From positions 806,001 through 870,000 of the forward strand of contig NZ_JADIVZ010000001.1 in the NCBI RefSeq assembly GCF_015319165.1: DNA of 64,000 nucleotides, in the 5' to 3' direction. Each line of letters opens with the position of its first letter. Position 1 is the stretch's first letter. Both the position numbers and the translations under genes were made by a program. Shown one piece after another: positions 17,937 to 27,656 of this stretch. This DNA comes from Nocardioides acrostichi. GTDB taxonomy: Bacteria; Actinomycetota; Actinomycetes; Propionibacteriales; Nocardioidaceae. The notes under the pieces are model-generated. The model was not told the origin of the DNA, ran no database searches, and saw nothing but the letters and a program-made list of their open reading frames with translations.

Positions 17937-18398
17937 ATGGGTTCGTTCGTCGTCTCGACCAAGGAGATGGCCGATCTCGCCGAGCAGGATCTCGGCGTCA
18001 GTGAATGGCTGGAGGTCTCACGCGACCAGGTCCAGCGATTCGCGGACGCGACCCTCGACCACCAGTGGATCCACCTGGACGAGGAACGTGCCAGGAACGG
18101 CCCCTTCGGCACGACCATCGCCCACGGCTACCTGACCCTGGCGCTGGTGCCACGGCTGCTGGACTCCGTCTTGTCGATCAGCGACGAGGTCAGGGGCGTC
18201 AACTACGGGTTGGAGCGGGTCCGGTTCACCGCGCCCGTGCCGGTGGGCTCCGCCATCCGGTTGGCGGTGCGCTTCGTCATGGCCGAGACGCGACCCGACG
18301 GTGCCATCAGGTACCGCCTCAAACTCGAGGTGCAGCTCGAGGGAGGCGACCGGCCCGTCATGGTGGCCGAGGCTTTGTACCTGTCCTACTCCTCTTGA
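17937..18398 (+). CDS. MaoC family dehydratase
   Basis: A 153-residue hot-dog-fold hydratase. The catalytic pair of R-specific enoyl-CoA hydratases is visible as Asp41 and His46 in DHQWIHLD, followed by IAHGYLTL. It would hydrate an enoyl-CoA to the R-3-hydroxyacyl-CoA, which a FabG-like SDR such as the next gene could oxidise. Its length and single domain fit the bacterial MaoC group. AAGGAG lies just before the start. Confidence 0.9.
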   Translation: MGSFVVSTKEMADLAEQDLGVSEWLEVSRDQVQRFADATLDHQWIHLDEERARNGPFGTTIAHGYLTLALVPRLLDSVLSISDEVRGVNYGLERVRFTAPVPVGSAIRLAVRFVMAETRPDGAIRYRLKLEVQLEGGDRPVMVAEALYLSYSS

Positions 18399-18469
18399 TC
18401 CGCGCCGGCCTCGACCCGCCTCGGGGCCTGCGCCCATGCAGACCCAACGAACAACGTCGAAGGAGCATC

Positions 18470-19243
18470 ATGTCTGGTCGATACGACGGTCGCGTCGCCC
18501 TGGTCACCGGCGCCGCGCGCGGCATAGGTCGAGCCATCGCGTCCCGCTTCGCAGCGGAGGGGGCCTCCGTGGCCATCGTGGATCTCGATCCTGCCGAAGC
18601 CGAGGCGACCGCGGAGACTCTTCCCCTGAGCTCGGGAGCCACGGCCGTGGGCATCTCCGCGGACGTCAGCGACCCCGCCTCCGTCGAGCGCGCCGTAGCC
18701 GCGACGGTAGGGAACCTCGGCGCCCTCCACATCGTGGTCAACAACGCCGGGGTGACGCGGGACAACCTGCTGTTCAAGATGAGCGACGACGACTGGGACA
18801 CGGTCATGGCCGTCCACCTGCGCGGGGCGTTCCTGGTCAGCCGAGCGGCGCAGAGCCACTTCGTCTCCCAGCGCTATGGCAAGATCCTGTGCCTCTCCTC
18901 GACCTCGGCCCTGGGGAACCGGGGCCAGGCGAACTACTCCGCGGCCAAGCTGGGCGTGCAGGGCTTCGTGAAGACCCTGGCCATCGAGCTCGGACCCTAC
19001 GGGGTCAACGTCAACGCGGTGGCCCCCGGGTTCATCGCGACGGAGATGACGGACGCGACGGCCCACAGGCTGAACCTCGACGTCGAGGAGTTTCGGCGCC
19101 TCTCGGCGGAGGCCAACCCGGTCCGACGGGTGGGTGCTCCCGAGGACATCGCGTCCGCGGCGGCGTTCTTGTGCAGCGACGAGGCGTCCTACATCTCGGG
19201 GCAGACGCTGTACGTCGACGGGGGCCTCAGCACGGGAGTGTGA
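18470..19243 (+). CDS. FabG-like short-chain dehydrogenase/reductase
   Basis: A 257-residue SDR from the ATG at 18470, preceded by AAGGAGC. Motifs are TGAARGIGRAI, NNAGVTRDNLLFKM (a strong FabG signature) and YSAAKLG. It probably converts 3-hydroxyacyl and 3-ketoacyl thioesters. With the MaoC gene 71 bases upstream it makes an R-hydratase plus ketoreductase pair. It is the last gene of the catabolic run before a convergent gap with 16-bp repeats. Confidence 0.9.
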   Translation: MSGRYDGRVALVTGAARGIGRAIASRFAAEGASVAIVDLDPAEAEATAETLPLSSGATAVGISADVSDPASVERAVAATVGNLGALHIVVNNAGVTRDNLLFKMSDDDWDTVMAVHLRGAFLVSRAAQSHFVSQRYGKILCLSSTSALGNRGQANYSAAKLGVQGFVKTLAIELGPYGVNVNAVAPGFIATEMTDATAHRLNLDVEEFRRLSAEANPVRRVGAPEDIASAAAFLCSDEASYISGQTLYVDGGLSTGV

Positions 19244-19248
19244 GGCCT

Positions 19249-19320
19249 GTGTCTTTCGTGCCCTGCGTCTTTCGTGCCCTGCGTCTTTCGTGCCCTGCGC
19301 CTTTCGTGCCCTGCGCCCCT
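19249..19320. repeat. 16-bp tandem repeats in a convergent gap
   Basis: Four full units (19249, 19265, 19281, 19297) and a half unit of the pattern GCGTCTTTCGTGCCCT, with one substitution each in the first and fourth. They lie between the FabG-like gene and the Excalibur protein gene, where a bidirectional terminator would be expected. Confidence 0.9.
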
Positions 19321-19340
19321 CCCGCAGAGGGACGTCGTGA

Positions 19341-20525
19341 TCAGCGGACGAGGCGACCCATGGGCTCGGTTGGGGCCACAGGGGTGGCCGACACCTCGGG
19401 CGTCCTGGTCGACACGTTGCCGTGCACGTCGACACTGTCGACCGTGAACCAGTACACGGTGTCGTTCTCGAGGCCCTCGGCGAGGAACGAGGTCGATGTC
19501 GTCTCGGTGAGGAGCGCCCAGTCGGTCGTGTCGGTGCGCATCCAGACCTCGTGGTGGGAGAAATCGGCGGGCGTCGAGCGCGACCAACTGAGAGCGACCG
19601 TCCCGTCGCCGGGGCTGGCGACCAGATCGGTCGGCGCTGGGGGAGGGGTGACGTCGACCGCGGTCAGATCCCGTGACCGAGACTTCGCCGAGACGGCACC
19701 GTGGTAGCGCGCGGCGACCGCACGGTAGGCGTACCGGCCGAGGGCTGGGCGTACGGAGATCTTCGCCCGGCCGCGACGGTCGACGGCGGTGCGCTCGACT
19801 GTGCGCCAGCCGTTGCCCGACCGGACCTGAAGCGTGACCGTGCGGCCCTTGCGGACCGGCGAGGCCTCGATGGTGGCCCGGGTCCGGCGACCCTGAGGCA
19901 CCTGCGTCTTGGCGAAGTCGAGGGTGACCTTCTGCTGCTGCACCCTCAAGGGCCGTGCCGGGCTGGAAGCGCCGGTGTACTTCGTGGAGCCCTTCGTGAC
20001 CGTCGTGAGGACTGCGCGCAGCGCCAGGTCGCGTCGAGGGGCCCGGAAGCCCTTCGTCACGGTGCCTGACGGGCTCGTCGTAGCCTTCGCGAAGGCCTTC
20101 CAACGGCCGCTGACCCTCTTCTGGATCGTGACGGGACGGCTGATGGCCGGGCTCACCGACACCTTGATCTGGTACCTCTCGCCCGCGATGCGACGGTTCG
20201 GGGCGACGCGGAGGGCCACCGCGGAGGACACGACCGTGACCTGGGGCTGCGACGGGGTGCCACCCCCGCCGCCCCCGCCAGGCAGCGTGGTGCCGTAGTA
20301 GTAGGGCGCCGGGTTCGACTCGCACGCGATCCCGTCGCCGTCGGCGTCGAGGCCGTTCGGGTCTGAGCTCGGGCCACCGGCCTTGATGAAGAAGATCTGC
20401 GCGGCCTTCTGGCTGGGGAAGTCGCTGCAGTTCTTGTCCGCGGCGGAGGCGGTCGGTGCCGCGACGGCGCCGACCGTCGAGGCGAGGGCGGTGGCGAGGA
20501 GGAGGGTGGCCAGTTGGCGACGCAC
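19341..20525 (-). CDS. secreted protein with Excalibur and fibronectin type III domains
   Basis: A 394-residue protein read from GTG 20525. An N-terminal signal peptide (RRQLATLLLATALASTVGA, cleaved near PTASA) precedes an Excalibur calcium-binding domain: NCSDFPSQ, then DADGDGIACE. A glycine linker follows, then two Ig-like repeats seen in cell-surface adhesive proteins, and a C-terminal fibronectin type III domain (PPAPTDLVASPGDGTVALSWSRS). It is exported and probably binds a surface or matrix. The reading frame stays open upstream to 21353, but the signal peptide supports this start. Confidence 0.85.
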   Translation of the reverse strand: MRRQLATLLLATALASTVGAVAAPTASAADKNCSDFPSQKAAQIFFIKAGGPSSDPNGLDADGDGIACESNPAPYYYGTTLPGGGGGGGTPSQPQVTVVSSAVALRVAPNRRIAGERYQIKVSVSPAISRPVTIQKRVSGRWKAFAKATTSPSGTVTKGFRAPRRDLALRAVLTTVTKGSTKYTGASSPARPLRVQQQKVTLDFAKTQVPQGRRTRATIEASPVRKGRTVTLQVRSGNGWRTVERTAVDRRGRAKISVRPALGRYAYRAVAARYHGAVSAKSRSRDLTAVDVTPPPAPTDLVASPGDGTVALSWSRSTPADFSHHEVWMRTDTTDWALLTETTSTSFLAEGLENDTVYWFTVDSVDVHGNVSTRTPEVSATPVAPTEPMGRLVR

Positions 20526-20648
20526 AGAGGGCTCCAGAAGAGGTCGATCGGGGTGGGGCGCGAACAAGGTAAAGCCTGGTGACCCACCTCGTCCTCGCTT
20601 TGCGGACTCGCCGATCCCGAGTGGCGCTGGTCGCGAGAGGATGCGGGG

Positions 20649-21902
20649 GTGAGCGAGCAGACATCGATGCCCAGCAGCCAGGCCCCGGACGTCGCGGCCC
20701 GGCTGCGTCCGAAGGTGCCGGCCCTGGCCGGTGGGACCGCGTTCTTCGACGGCCCCGGCGGCACGCAGACCCCGGCGCCGGTGGCCGACGCGATCCGCAA
20801 CGCCCTGACGGCGCCGCTGTCGAACCGCGGCAGCCTGACCACGGCCGCGCGCAACGCCGGCGACATCGTCGACGGGTGTCGGAGCGCCTTGGGTGACCTC
20901 CTGGGCGTCGACCTCGACACGGTGGCCTTCGGTCGCAGCATGACGGCGCTGACCTTCGACCTCGCTCGCGCGCTGTCGCGCTCGTGGGGGCCGGGCGACG
21001 AGGTCGTCGTCACGCGGCTCGATCACGACGCGAACGTCCGGCCGTGGCTCACAGCCGCTGAGCGTGCCGGGGCGACCGTCCGGTGGGTCGACTTCGACCC
21101 CGAGACCGCCGAGCTGGACGCCGCGGAGGTCGCCGCGGTGGTGGGGAAGCGCACGCGACTGGTCGCGGTGACCGCTGCCTCGAACCTCCTCGGCACGATG
21201 CCCGACATCCCCGCCATCGCTGAGATCGCCCACGACGTCGGCGCCCTGCTCTACGTCGACGGCGTGCATTACGCGCCACACGCCGTCGTCGACGTGCCGG
21301 CGATGGGCGCCGACCTGTTCGCCTGCTCGCCGTACAAGTTCCTGGGGCCGCATTGCGGAGCGGTGACGGGGCGGCCGGAGCTGCTCGCGGCGCTGGAGCC
21401 GGACAAGCTCGACGCGTCACCCGCGAGCGTGCCCGAGCGCTTCGAGCTCGGCACCCTGCCCTACGAGCTGATGGCCGGGGTGACCGCGGCCGTCGACGTC
21501 ATCGCCGGGCTGGGCGCCGGGTCCGACAGCGCCGCGAGCGCGTCACGGCGGAGCCGCCTCGTTGCCGGGATCGAGGCGGTCGAGCGTCACGAGACGGAGC
21601 TGCGCACCCACATCGAGGAAGGTCTGCGCGCGATAGACGGCGTCGTCCTGCACGCTCGGGCGGAGCGCCGCACGCCCACGCTGCTCGTCTCCCTCGCCCA
21701 GGGGTCGGTGGCTGAGCTCTCCACGTTCTTGGCCGAGCGCGACGTCAATGCCCCCGCCGGCCACTTCTACGCCTTCCGCGCTGCCGAGCGGCTCGGGCTC
21801 GGGCGCACGGGCGGGCTGCGGGTCGGGCTGGCCCCCTACAACGACGAGCAGGACGTCGAGCGGCTGCTCGACGGTGTCCGGGCATTCTGCGGAACTCGGT
21901 AG
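20649..21902 (+). CDS. cysteine desulfurase-like PLP enzyme (class V aminotransferase)
   Basis: A 417-residue enzyme of the cysteine-desulfurase-like subgroup that begins with AFFDGPGGTQTP. The PLP lysine is in SPYKFLGPHCG, and the phosphate-binding region includes LYVDGVHYAPH. No adjacent suf or isc genes are present. The subgroup is not necessarily a housekeeping desulfurase, so the substrate is uncertain. The GTG start at 20649 gives the conserved beginning. The gap of 123 bases to the divergent secreted protein gene shows no clear operator. Confidence 0.85.
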   Translation: MSEQTSMPSSQAPDVAARLRPKVPALAGGTAFFDGPGGTQTPAPVADAIRNALTAPLSNRGSLTTAARNAGDIVDGCRSALGDLLGVDLDTVAFGRSMTALTFDLARALSRSWGPGDEVVVTRLDHDANVRPWLTAAERAGATVRWVDFDPETAELDAAEVAAVVGKRTRLVAVTAASNLLGTMPDIPAIAEIAHDVGALLYVDGVHYAPHAVVDVPAMGADLFACSPYKFLGPHCGAVTGRPELLAALEPDKLDASPASVPERFELGTLPYELMAGVTAAVDVIAGLGAGSDSAASASRRSRLVAGIEAVERHETELRTHIEEGLRAIDGVVLHARAERRTPTLLVSLAQGSVAELSTFLAERDVNAPAGHFYAFRAAERLGLGRTGGLRVGLAPYNDEQDVERLLDGVRAFCGTR

Positions 21903-21905
21903 CGT
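21900..21905 (+). promoter_or_regulatory. possible -10 element of a leaderless promoter
   Basis: TAGCGT lies seven bases before ATG 21913; its TAG is also the stop codon of the previous gene, so the match may be fortuitous. Confidence 0.3.
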
Positions 21906-21912
21906 GGCCGGG

Positions 21913-22286
<374 letters not shown>

Positions 22287-22305
<19 letters not shown>

Positions 22306-23579
22306 GGGCGCTCGGACGCAGCGACCGGGCGAGCGGGGCCGCATGCGGCATGCCACTCCCGGGCCACGAGGGTGAGGCCGTACCCGACCAGGATCGTTCC
22401 CGCGGCGGCGACGGCCGCGGACGCTCCGATGCGGTCGGCCAGCAGGCCGGCGGCAACCGGGCCGACCCCTTGGCCGGTCATGGTCCCGGTGCTCAGCAGC
22501 CCGAAGGCCTGCCCCTGCTGGCCGTCGGGAACGGCGTCTAGGAAGTCGCGTTGTCGTCCGAGTTGGTAGGCGAGGCCGGCGCTGCCCAGCGTGAACAGTG
22601 CCACCGAGACCAGGCCGGGCGGCTGCAGCAGGGCGGTCGCGAGCCCGACCCCCATCAGGCACACCAGCGGCGCGACCAGGCGCCGTTGCGCTCCCTCCCG
22701 GCACCAGCGCCCCACCACGACGTCGCCGATCAGGGCTCCGGCGGGGAAGGCCGCCAGAAGCAGCCCGAGCTGGTGGGGCGCGCGGAGCTGGTCGGCGTAG
22801 GGGACCATGAGCGACTCGCCGGCGACGAACAAGGTGGGCGGTACCCAGAACAGGAAGAGGAGCGATCGCACCTGCGGCCGGGCCAAAAGCCGACGATTGG
22901 TCCGCCACGAGTCGGACCAGCGCCACCGCGCCACGGGTGAGCTCGCCTCGTGGTCGGCGCCTGGCTCGCGGTCGAGCTGATCGCGCAGGGTCGTCGGGAC
23001 CAGCAGTACGACGAGGCAGAAGGCGCCCGCACACACCAGCAGCGCGGGCCGGGCACCGCACAGCGATACGAGTGCTCCGCCCACGGCGAGGCCGCCCAGC
23101 TGGGCCCCGGAGGCCGCCATGGTGAGCATGGAGCGACCCAGCACGTAGCTCTCGGGGGGCAGGATCCTCGCGGCGGTGGCCGACTGCACGCCCGTGAACA
23201 GGGGGCTGGTCGTCGCCACGAGCGCCACGACCGCGATCACGGCTGCGGTCGGCAACGGGGCCGCAGCCAAGATGAACGCAGCCGCCGCGCGCAGTGCGGC
23301 CCCGCCGGCGAGGAGCACTCGGGGTGACCATCGGTCGGCCAGCGAGGTGAGTGTGAAGCCGCCGACGACCTGGGGCAGGAAGCCCGCGGCGAAGGTGGTG
23401 CTCGCCAGGGTGGCGGACCCGGTCGAGTCGTAGACCAGGACCGAGAGGGCCATCACCTGCAGCGAGGTCGCGGTGATGGTGAGCGTCCACATGGTCAGAA
23501 GCCCGGGGAACCCGCGGGCGCGCAGAACTCGGGTGTACGTCGGGCTCGCGGAGCCGGTGTCCGCAGCTGTGTCTGTCAC
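22287..23579 (-). CDS. MFS transporter
   Basis: About 430 residues from GTG 23579, with twelve predicted membrane segments. The first is near LTMWTLTITATSLQVMALSVLVY, and loops carry basic residues such as LADRWSPR. It resembles actinobacterial drug or macrolide exporters of the major facilitator superfamily. A divergent ArsR-like regulator begins 67 bases away, so it is probably the pump controlled by that protein. Substrate is unknown. Confidence 0.82.
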
Positions 23580-23645
23580 TCGGAGAGCCTCGCGTCGGGG
23601 AAGAACGGGCACAATGGATTCGCGCCAGAACGAAAGGAGCGAGCC

Positions 23646-24695
23646 GTGTTCCGGTTCAAGGTCGAGAGTCACGACCTCGCGGCCAGTCGTTTCGCGCTCT
23701 CTCCGTTGATGGAGCTCGACGCCGTGCTGCGACTGCTCGGCGGGCTGAGCGACGCGAGGGGCCGACTGCCACCTGCCGTCCATGAGCGTTTCGAGCGCCG
23801 CTACGCGCCACTGCGCGGCGACCCGCTCGTGCAGGCTCTGGAGTTGCTGCGCACCCCTCGGCACGGCGTCACGTTCCTCACGCCGCCGCCGGGCAGCCTC
23901 GGCCAGACCGTGGACGACGACGTCGCCCAGGTCCGGGCCACCCCGCCCGAGGTGGCCATCGCGGAGATCGCCGAGGCGCTTGCGCGCAGAGCACGTGGCC
24001 GGCACGTGGCCGGTCCCGCGGACGCGGTCGCCCGGTGGGTGGAGTCGCTGCCGGGGGAGAGCCTCGTCGGGCAGCTCGCCGACACCCTGGAGGAGCTGTG
24101 GCGATGCGTCGTGGGTCCGGACTGGCCACTGCTGCGGGCCGTCGCGGAACGAGACGTGCTGCACCGCGCCCAGCGGCTGACCAGCGAGGGGTGGGCCGGC
24201 GCGCTCGACGACATCCACCCGCGAGTGCGCTGGCGGGCGCCCTACGTCGAGGTGCTGGGGCACCCGGCGGGCACCGTGGATCTCGATGGGCGCGGTCTGC
24301 TGCTCGTTCCCTCGGTCTTCGTCACGTCCGGGGTGGCGGTCTACGCCGACCGGCAGTGGCGCGCCGCGCTGGTGTACCCGGCGCGCGGTCACGCGGCCCT
24401 CTGGTCGAGTCGTCGGCCACCCGGTGCGGCGGTGGAGCGCCTCCTCGGCCGCGGGAGGGCACGCATCCTCTTGGCCGTCGACACGGGAGCCTCGACCACC
24501 CAACTCGCCAGGGAGCTCGAGCTCTCGCCCGCCGGCGTGAGCGCGCACCTCGGCGTGCTCCTCGAGGCCGGACTTCTCACGCGCTCACGGATGGGCCGCA
24601 CCGTGGTCTACCGACGCAGTCCGCTGGGGGATGCCCTCGCCGCGGCGGGCGACGACGATCCCGTCCCGGGCACGGCCGGCCCCGCGACTGGCTAG
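23646..24695 (+). CDS. DUF5937/ArsR-like winged-helix transcriptional regulator
   Basis: A 349-residue regulator. The C-terminal winged helix is visible in TTQLARELELSPAGVSAHLGVLLEAGLLTRS... up to VVYRRSPLG, as in ArsR-type proteins. The long N-terminal part resembles DUF5937 and carries no obvious metal-binding cysteines. GAAAGGAG precedes the GTG start. It diverges from the MFS exporter gene, so repression of that pump is likely. Confidence 0.8.
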   Translation: MFRFKVESHDLAASRFALSPLMELDAVLRLLGGLSDARGRLPPAVHERFERRYAPLRGDPLVQALELLRTPRHGVTFLTPPPGSLGQTVDDDVAQVRATPPEVAIAEIAEALARRARGRHVAGPADAVARWVESLPGESLVGQLADTLEELWRCVVGPDWPLLRAVAERDVLHRAQRLTSEGWAGALDDIHPRVRWRAPYVEVLGHPAGTVDLDGRGLLLVPSVFVTSGVAVYADRQWRAALVYPARGHAALWSSRRPPGAAVERLLGRGRARILLAVDTGASTTQLARELELSPAGVSAHLGVLLEAGLLTRSRMGRTVVYRRSPLGDALAAAGDDDPVPGTAGPATG

Positions 24696-24748
24696 GTGGT
24701 GGTGGTCAGGGTGGCCCGTGGTGCGCTGAGCTGCCACGAGTTTCCGGG

Positions 24749-24790
24749 TGACCCGTCACCAGTTTTCAGCTGACCTGCCACGAGTTTCGG
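24749..24790. repeat. 22-bp repeat family A, two degenerate units
   Basis: Unit 1 (24749-24770) begins TGACCCGTCACC and ends AGTTTTCAGC; unit 2 is diverged (TGACCTGCCACGAGTTTCGG). A further degenerate copy may precede at about 24731. The same pattern occurs at 45723 and, inverted, at 53202. Confidence 0.75.
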
Positions 24791-24896
24791 CGCCGGCGTG
24801 GAGCGAGGTCACGGTTGGGTCACGGTCTTCGGTGGGGCCGCCGGATGGGCGGTTTTCGGGGGTTGGTTGTCGGTGGTCGCGGCTTGACTGGACCAC

Positions 24897-26177
24897 ATGA
24901 GTTCTCTGGTGGCCGAGCCCCTGATCGCGGGCATGTGGCACCCGCTGGGGCGGGTCGTCGAGCAACTCGACGCTGCCTTGGACGACGCCGAGGGCTTGTC
25001 TCTGTGGGGGCTGGACCAGGCCTCGACGGCCGGCGCCTTGTCGGTGTTGACGGCGTTGGAGTCACGCCTGGTCGAGCTGGAGCACCGGGTGCTCGCGCAT
25101 GCGGGCGAGGTCGTCGTCGCGGACACCACCGGCGCCGTTCAGACCTCGGCGTGGCTCGCCGGCACCGCCCGGTTGACGCGTGCCGAGGCGCGGCGGCGGG
25201 TGTGGCTGGCCCACGCCCTCGAACGTTATGGGGCGCTGCGGGCTGCCTTCGCCGACGGGTCTGTGAACCGGGAGCAGGCACCCGTGATCGCCGGCGCCCT
25301 GGACGACTTGCCTGACGACCTCGATGCCGATGTGGTGGAGAAGGCCGAGCGGTTCCTGGTCGAGCAGGCAGCGCTGCACGATGCTAGGGATCTGCGGGTG
25401 ATGGGTCGGCATCTGTTGGAGGTCGTCGACCCCGAACGCGGCGAGCGCGAGGCTGCGAAGAGGCTCGAGGCCGAGGAAGAACAAGCTGCCCAGCGCGCAC
25501 GGTTGACGATGAGCGACGACGGCCACGGGACCGTGTTCGGACGCTTCCAGCTACCCGCCCTGCACGGTGCGATGTTCAAGAAGGCGTTGGATGCGATCCT
25601 CGCACCCGGCCACTGGAACAGCGAAGGGCACGCACCGAAGGCGAACCTGACCACGCCGCAGCAGAACGGTGAAGCACTCTGCGAGCTCCTCGAAACGCTC
25701 ACCGAGCGGGATCTGCCCACCACCGGCGGCCTCGGCGCGACCGTGGTGGTGACGATGACGCTCGATGCGTTGCGCGGTGGCTTGACCGAGGCCGTGCTTG
25801 ACACCGGCGACCGGCTCTCCGCGGCCACCGCGCGCAGGTTGGCGTGTGGAGCGAATCTGGTCCCGGTGGTCCTGGATGGTGACGGGGTGCCGCTCGATCT
25901 CGGTCGTGGGCAGCGGCTGTACTCCAAGGGCCAACGCCTCGTCCTAGCCGTGCGCGACCGGCACTGCACCGCCGAGGGGTGCGAGACGCCTGCGCACCGG
26001 TGCCAGGCGCACCACGACCACCCCTGGTCACAAGGAGGGCCCACCGACCTCGCCGACGGCCGGTTGTTGTGCTGGCGGCACCACCGCATGGTCCACGACC
26101 CCGGCTGGGCCTACGAGATACACCGCACCGGCCCACCCGGCACCCGATCCACCATCAGGTTCAGACTCCGCAACTGA
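24897..26177 (+). CDS. DUF222 and HNH endonuclease domain protein
   Basis: A 426-residue protein with an N-terminal DUF222 helical region (residues about 30-330) and a C-terminal HNH nuclease: RDRHCTAEGCETPAHRCQAHH, then LLCWRHHRMVHDPGW. This is the architecture of the actinobacterial 13E12 repeat family. Such genes are usually multicopy and are thought to be mobile or selfish, but their role is not settled. It lies just after repeat family A units, which may be connected (inference). Confidence 0.85.
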   Translation: MSSLVAEPLIAGMWHPLGRVVEQLDAALDDAEGLSLWGLDQASTAGALSVLTALESRLVELEHRVLAHAGEVVVADTTGAVQTSAWLAGTARLTRAEARRRVWLAHALERYGALRAAFADGSVNREQAPVIAGALDDLPDDLDADVVEKAERFLVEQAALHDARDLRVMGRHLLEVVDPERGEREAAKRLEAEEEQAAQRARLTMSDDGHGTVFGRFQLPALHGAMFKKALDAILAPGHWNSEGHAPKANLTTPQQNGEALCELLETLTERDLPTTGGLGATVVVTMTLDALRGGLTEAVLDTGDRLSAATARRLACGANLVPVVLDGDGVPLDLGRGQRLYSKGQRLVLAVRDRHCTAEGCETPAHRCQAHHDHPWSQGGPTDLADGRLLCWRHHRMVHDPGWAYEIHRTGPPGTRSTIRFRLRN

Positions 26178-26505
26178 GCCGAAGGTGTGGGCGCCGTTCC
26201 GTCTGGCCGGGTCGCGACGACGTCCGCTGACGCTCACTGCTCGAGCGCCGTCGTGCCAGGAATGGTGCACTCGACCTCGGCGCCGAGACCGAACCCGCGA
26301 TGGACCAGATCGTGCTCGCACGGGCGCGCGCGACGGCAGCGCCGAGAGCAGCAGAGCATCGTGGAGCGAGCGCCGTGTCGAACGAGTACGCCGACCGGCC
26401 GACACCGTGCTGGCAGGGTGATCACTGCACACGCAGCCGACCGATGTGCTTGCGTCCTCTGGCCGACGGTGGACTGGCGTGCGCAGGAGAAGGGGAACCG
26501 GGGAC
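26178..26505. other. gene-free stretch of 328 bases
   Basis: No open frame here has a plausible start, conserved motif or codon pattern; those present are antisense or shifted shadows. No tRNA-like fold, strong hairpin or tandem repeat was seen. It presumably holds the end of the HNH transcript and the promoter of the ADP-ribosylglycohydrolase gene. Confidence 0.6.
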
Positions 26506-27486
26506 ATGGAGCTGACGACGGCACAGTTGGACCGCGCGTGCGGAGTGCTGCTGGCCTCCGCGGTGGGCGACGCGCTGGGCGCGGGGTACGAGTTCGAGAG
26601 CGCGCCCTACCCGGGGTGGCCGGCGATGATCGGCGGCGGACTCGGTGGCTTCGCGCCGGGGGAGTGGACCGACGACACGGCTCAGGCGATGGCCATCGCG
26701 CACGTCGCCGCCACCGGTGCCGACCTGCGCAGCGTCGAGGCACTCGACTCGATCGCCGAAGGCTTTGCCGCGTGGTTCGCGCCCGGTCCGGCCGATGTCG
26801 GGATGCAGACCGCGGCGGTGCTGCGCCACGCCGGCCGCGACGCGACCGCGGCGCAGATGGCGGCGGCCGCGCGCGCCGTCCACGAGAGCAGCGGTCGCTC
26901 GGCGGGCAACGGATCGCTCATGCGCACCGCCCCGGTGGCGCTCGCGTACCTCGGCGACCCCGCGGCGCTGGTCGAGGCCGCGACGGCGATCAGCGCTCTG
27001 ACGCACTTCGACCCGATGGCCGGCGAGGGTGCCGCGCTGTGGAGCCTGATGATCCGGCATGCGGTGGTGCACGCAGAGTTCCCGACCGCGGACGACGTGC
27101 TGCCCTCGCTCGGAGACACCACACACGACTGGTCGGCCGTGCTGGCCGAGGCCGAGACCTCGCCGCCGTCGAGGTTCACCCAGAACGCCTGGGTCGTCGG
27201 CGCTCTCCAGGCTGCCTGGTCGGCTATCGTGCACACTCCGGTGCCCGGCGATCTGCCCTGCCGTCATCTGCAAGACGCGCTCGCCACGGCGATCGGCATC
27301 GGGCACGACACCGACACCGTGGCGGCCATCGCGGGCGCGCTGCTCGGCGCCCGCTGGGGTGCCAGTAGCGTGCCCCAGGAGTGGCAGCAGCCGCTGCACG
27401 GCTGGGCGCCGCACTCGCCCGCCACGGTGCGGGCCGACGCGGCCGGGCTCCAGGCGCTGGCCACGCTCACCGTGCGCGGCGGTTGA
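26506..27486 (+). CDS. ADP-ribosylglycohydrolase family protein
   Basis: A 326-residue protein of the ADP-ribosylglycohydrolase/DraG superfamily. Metal-binding segments are SAVGDALGAGYEF, GEWTDDTAQAM, GNGSLMRTAP and GHDTDTVAAIAGALLGARWG. Members remove ADP-ribose from proteins or small molecules using magnesium. Start 26506 gives the conserved N-terminus; the frame is open further upstream to 26446. No ADP-ribosyltransferase is adjacent, so the target is unknown. Confidence 0.88.
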   Translation: MELTTAQLDRACGVLLASAVGDALGAGYEFESAPYPGWPAMIGGGLGGFAPGEWTDDTAQAMAIAHVAATGADLRSVEALDSIAEGFAAWFAPGPADVGMQTAAVLRHAGRDATAAQMAAAARAVHESSGRSAGNGSLMRTAPVALAYLGDPAALVEAATAISALTHFDPMAGEGAALWSLMIRHAVVHAEFPTADDVLPSLGDTTHDWSAVLAEAETSPPSRFTQNAWVVGALQAAWSAIVHTPVPGDLPCRHLQDALATAIGIGHDTDTVAAIAGALLGARWGASSVPQEWQQPLHGWAPHSPATVRADAAGLQALATLTVRGG

Positions 27487-27617
27487 GTCGGCGCGAGTCC
27501 TCGGCCAACCGCTCCTGGGGCCGGGCATCGGGCCGCACGCTCGGGACAGCGATCAGGGCTCGGTTCACGTCGGCACCGGTGAGGACGCCGACCCGAGCGG
27601 CCACGATGGGGGTGCGG

Positions 27618-27646
27618 CTCTGCCCCGCGACCCCAGCGGGGCAGAG
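27618..27646. terminator. bidirectional hairpin terminator
   Basis: Perfect 11-bp stem: CTCTGCCCCGC (27618-27628) and GCGGGGCAGAG (27636-27646) around a seven-base loop. It sits between convergent genes, 10 bases from the ohr stop. Confidence 0.75.
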
Positions 27647-27656
27647 GAAGTGGCGC

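Noticed and set aside
26185-26421. Small gene in the gap after the HNH gene
   Set aside because: The translation is Arg/Ala-rich with no motif, and no ribosome-binding site precedes it.
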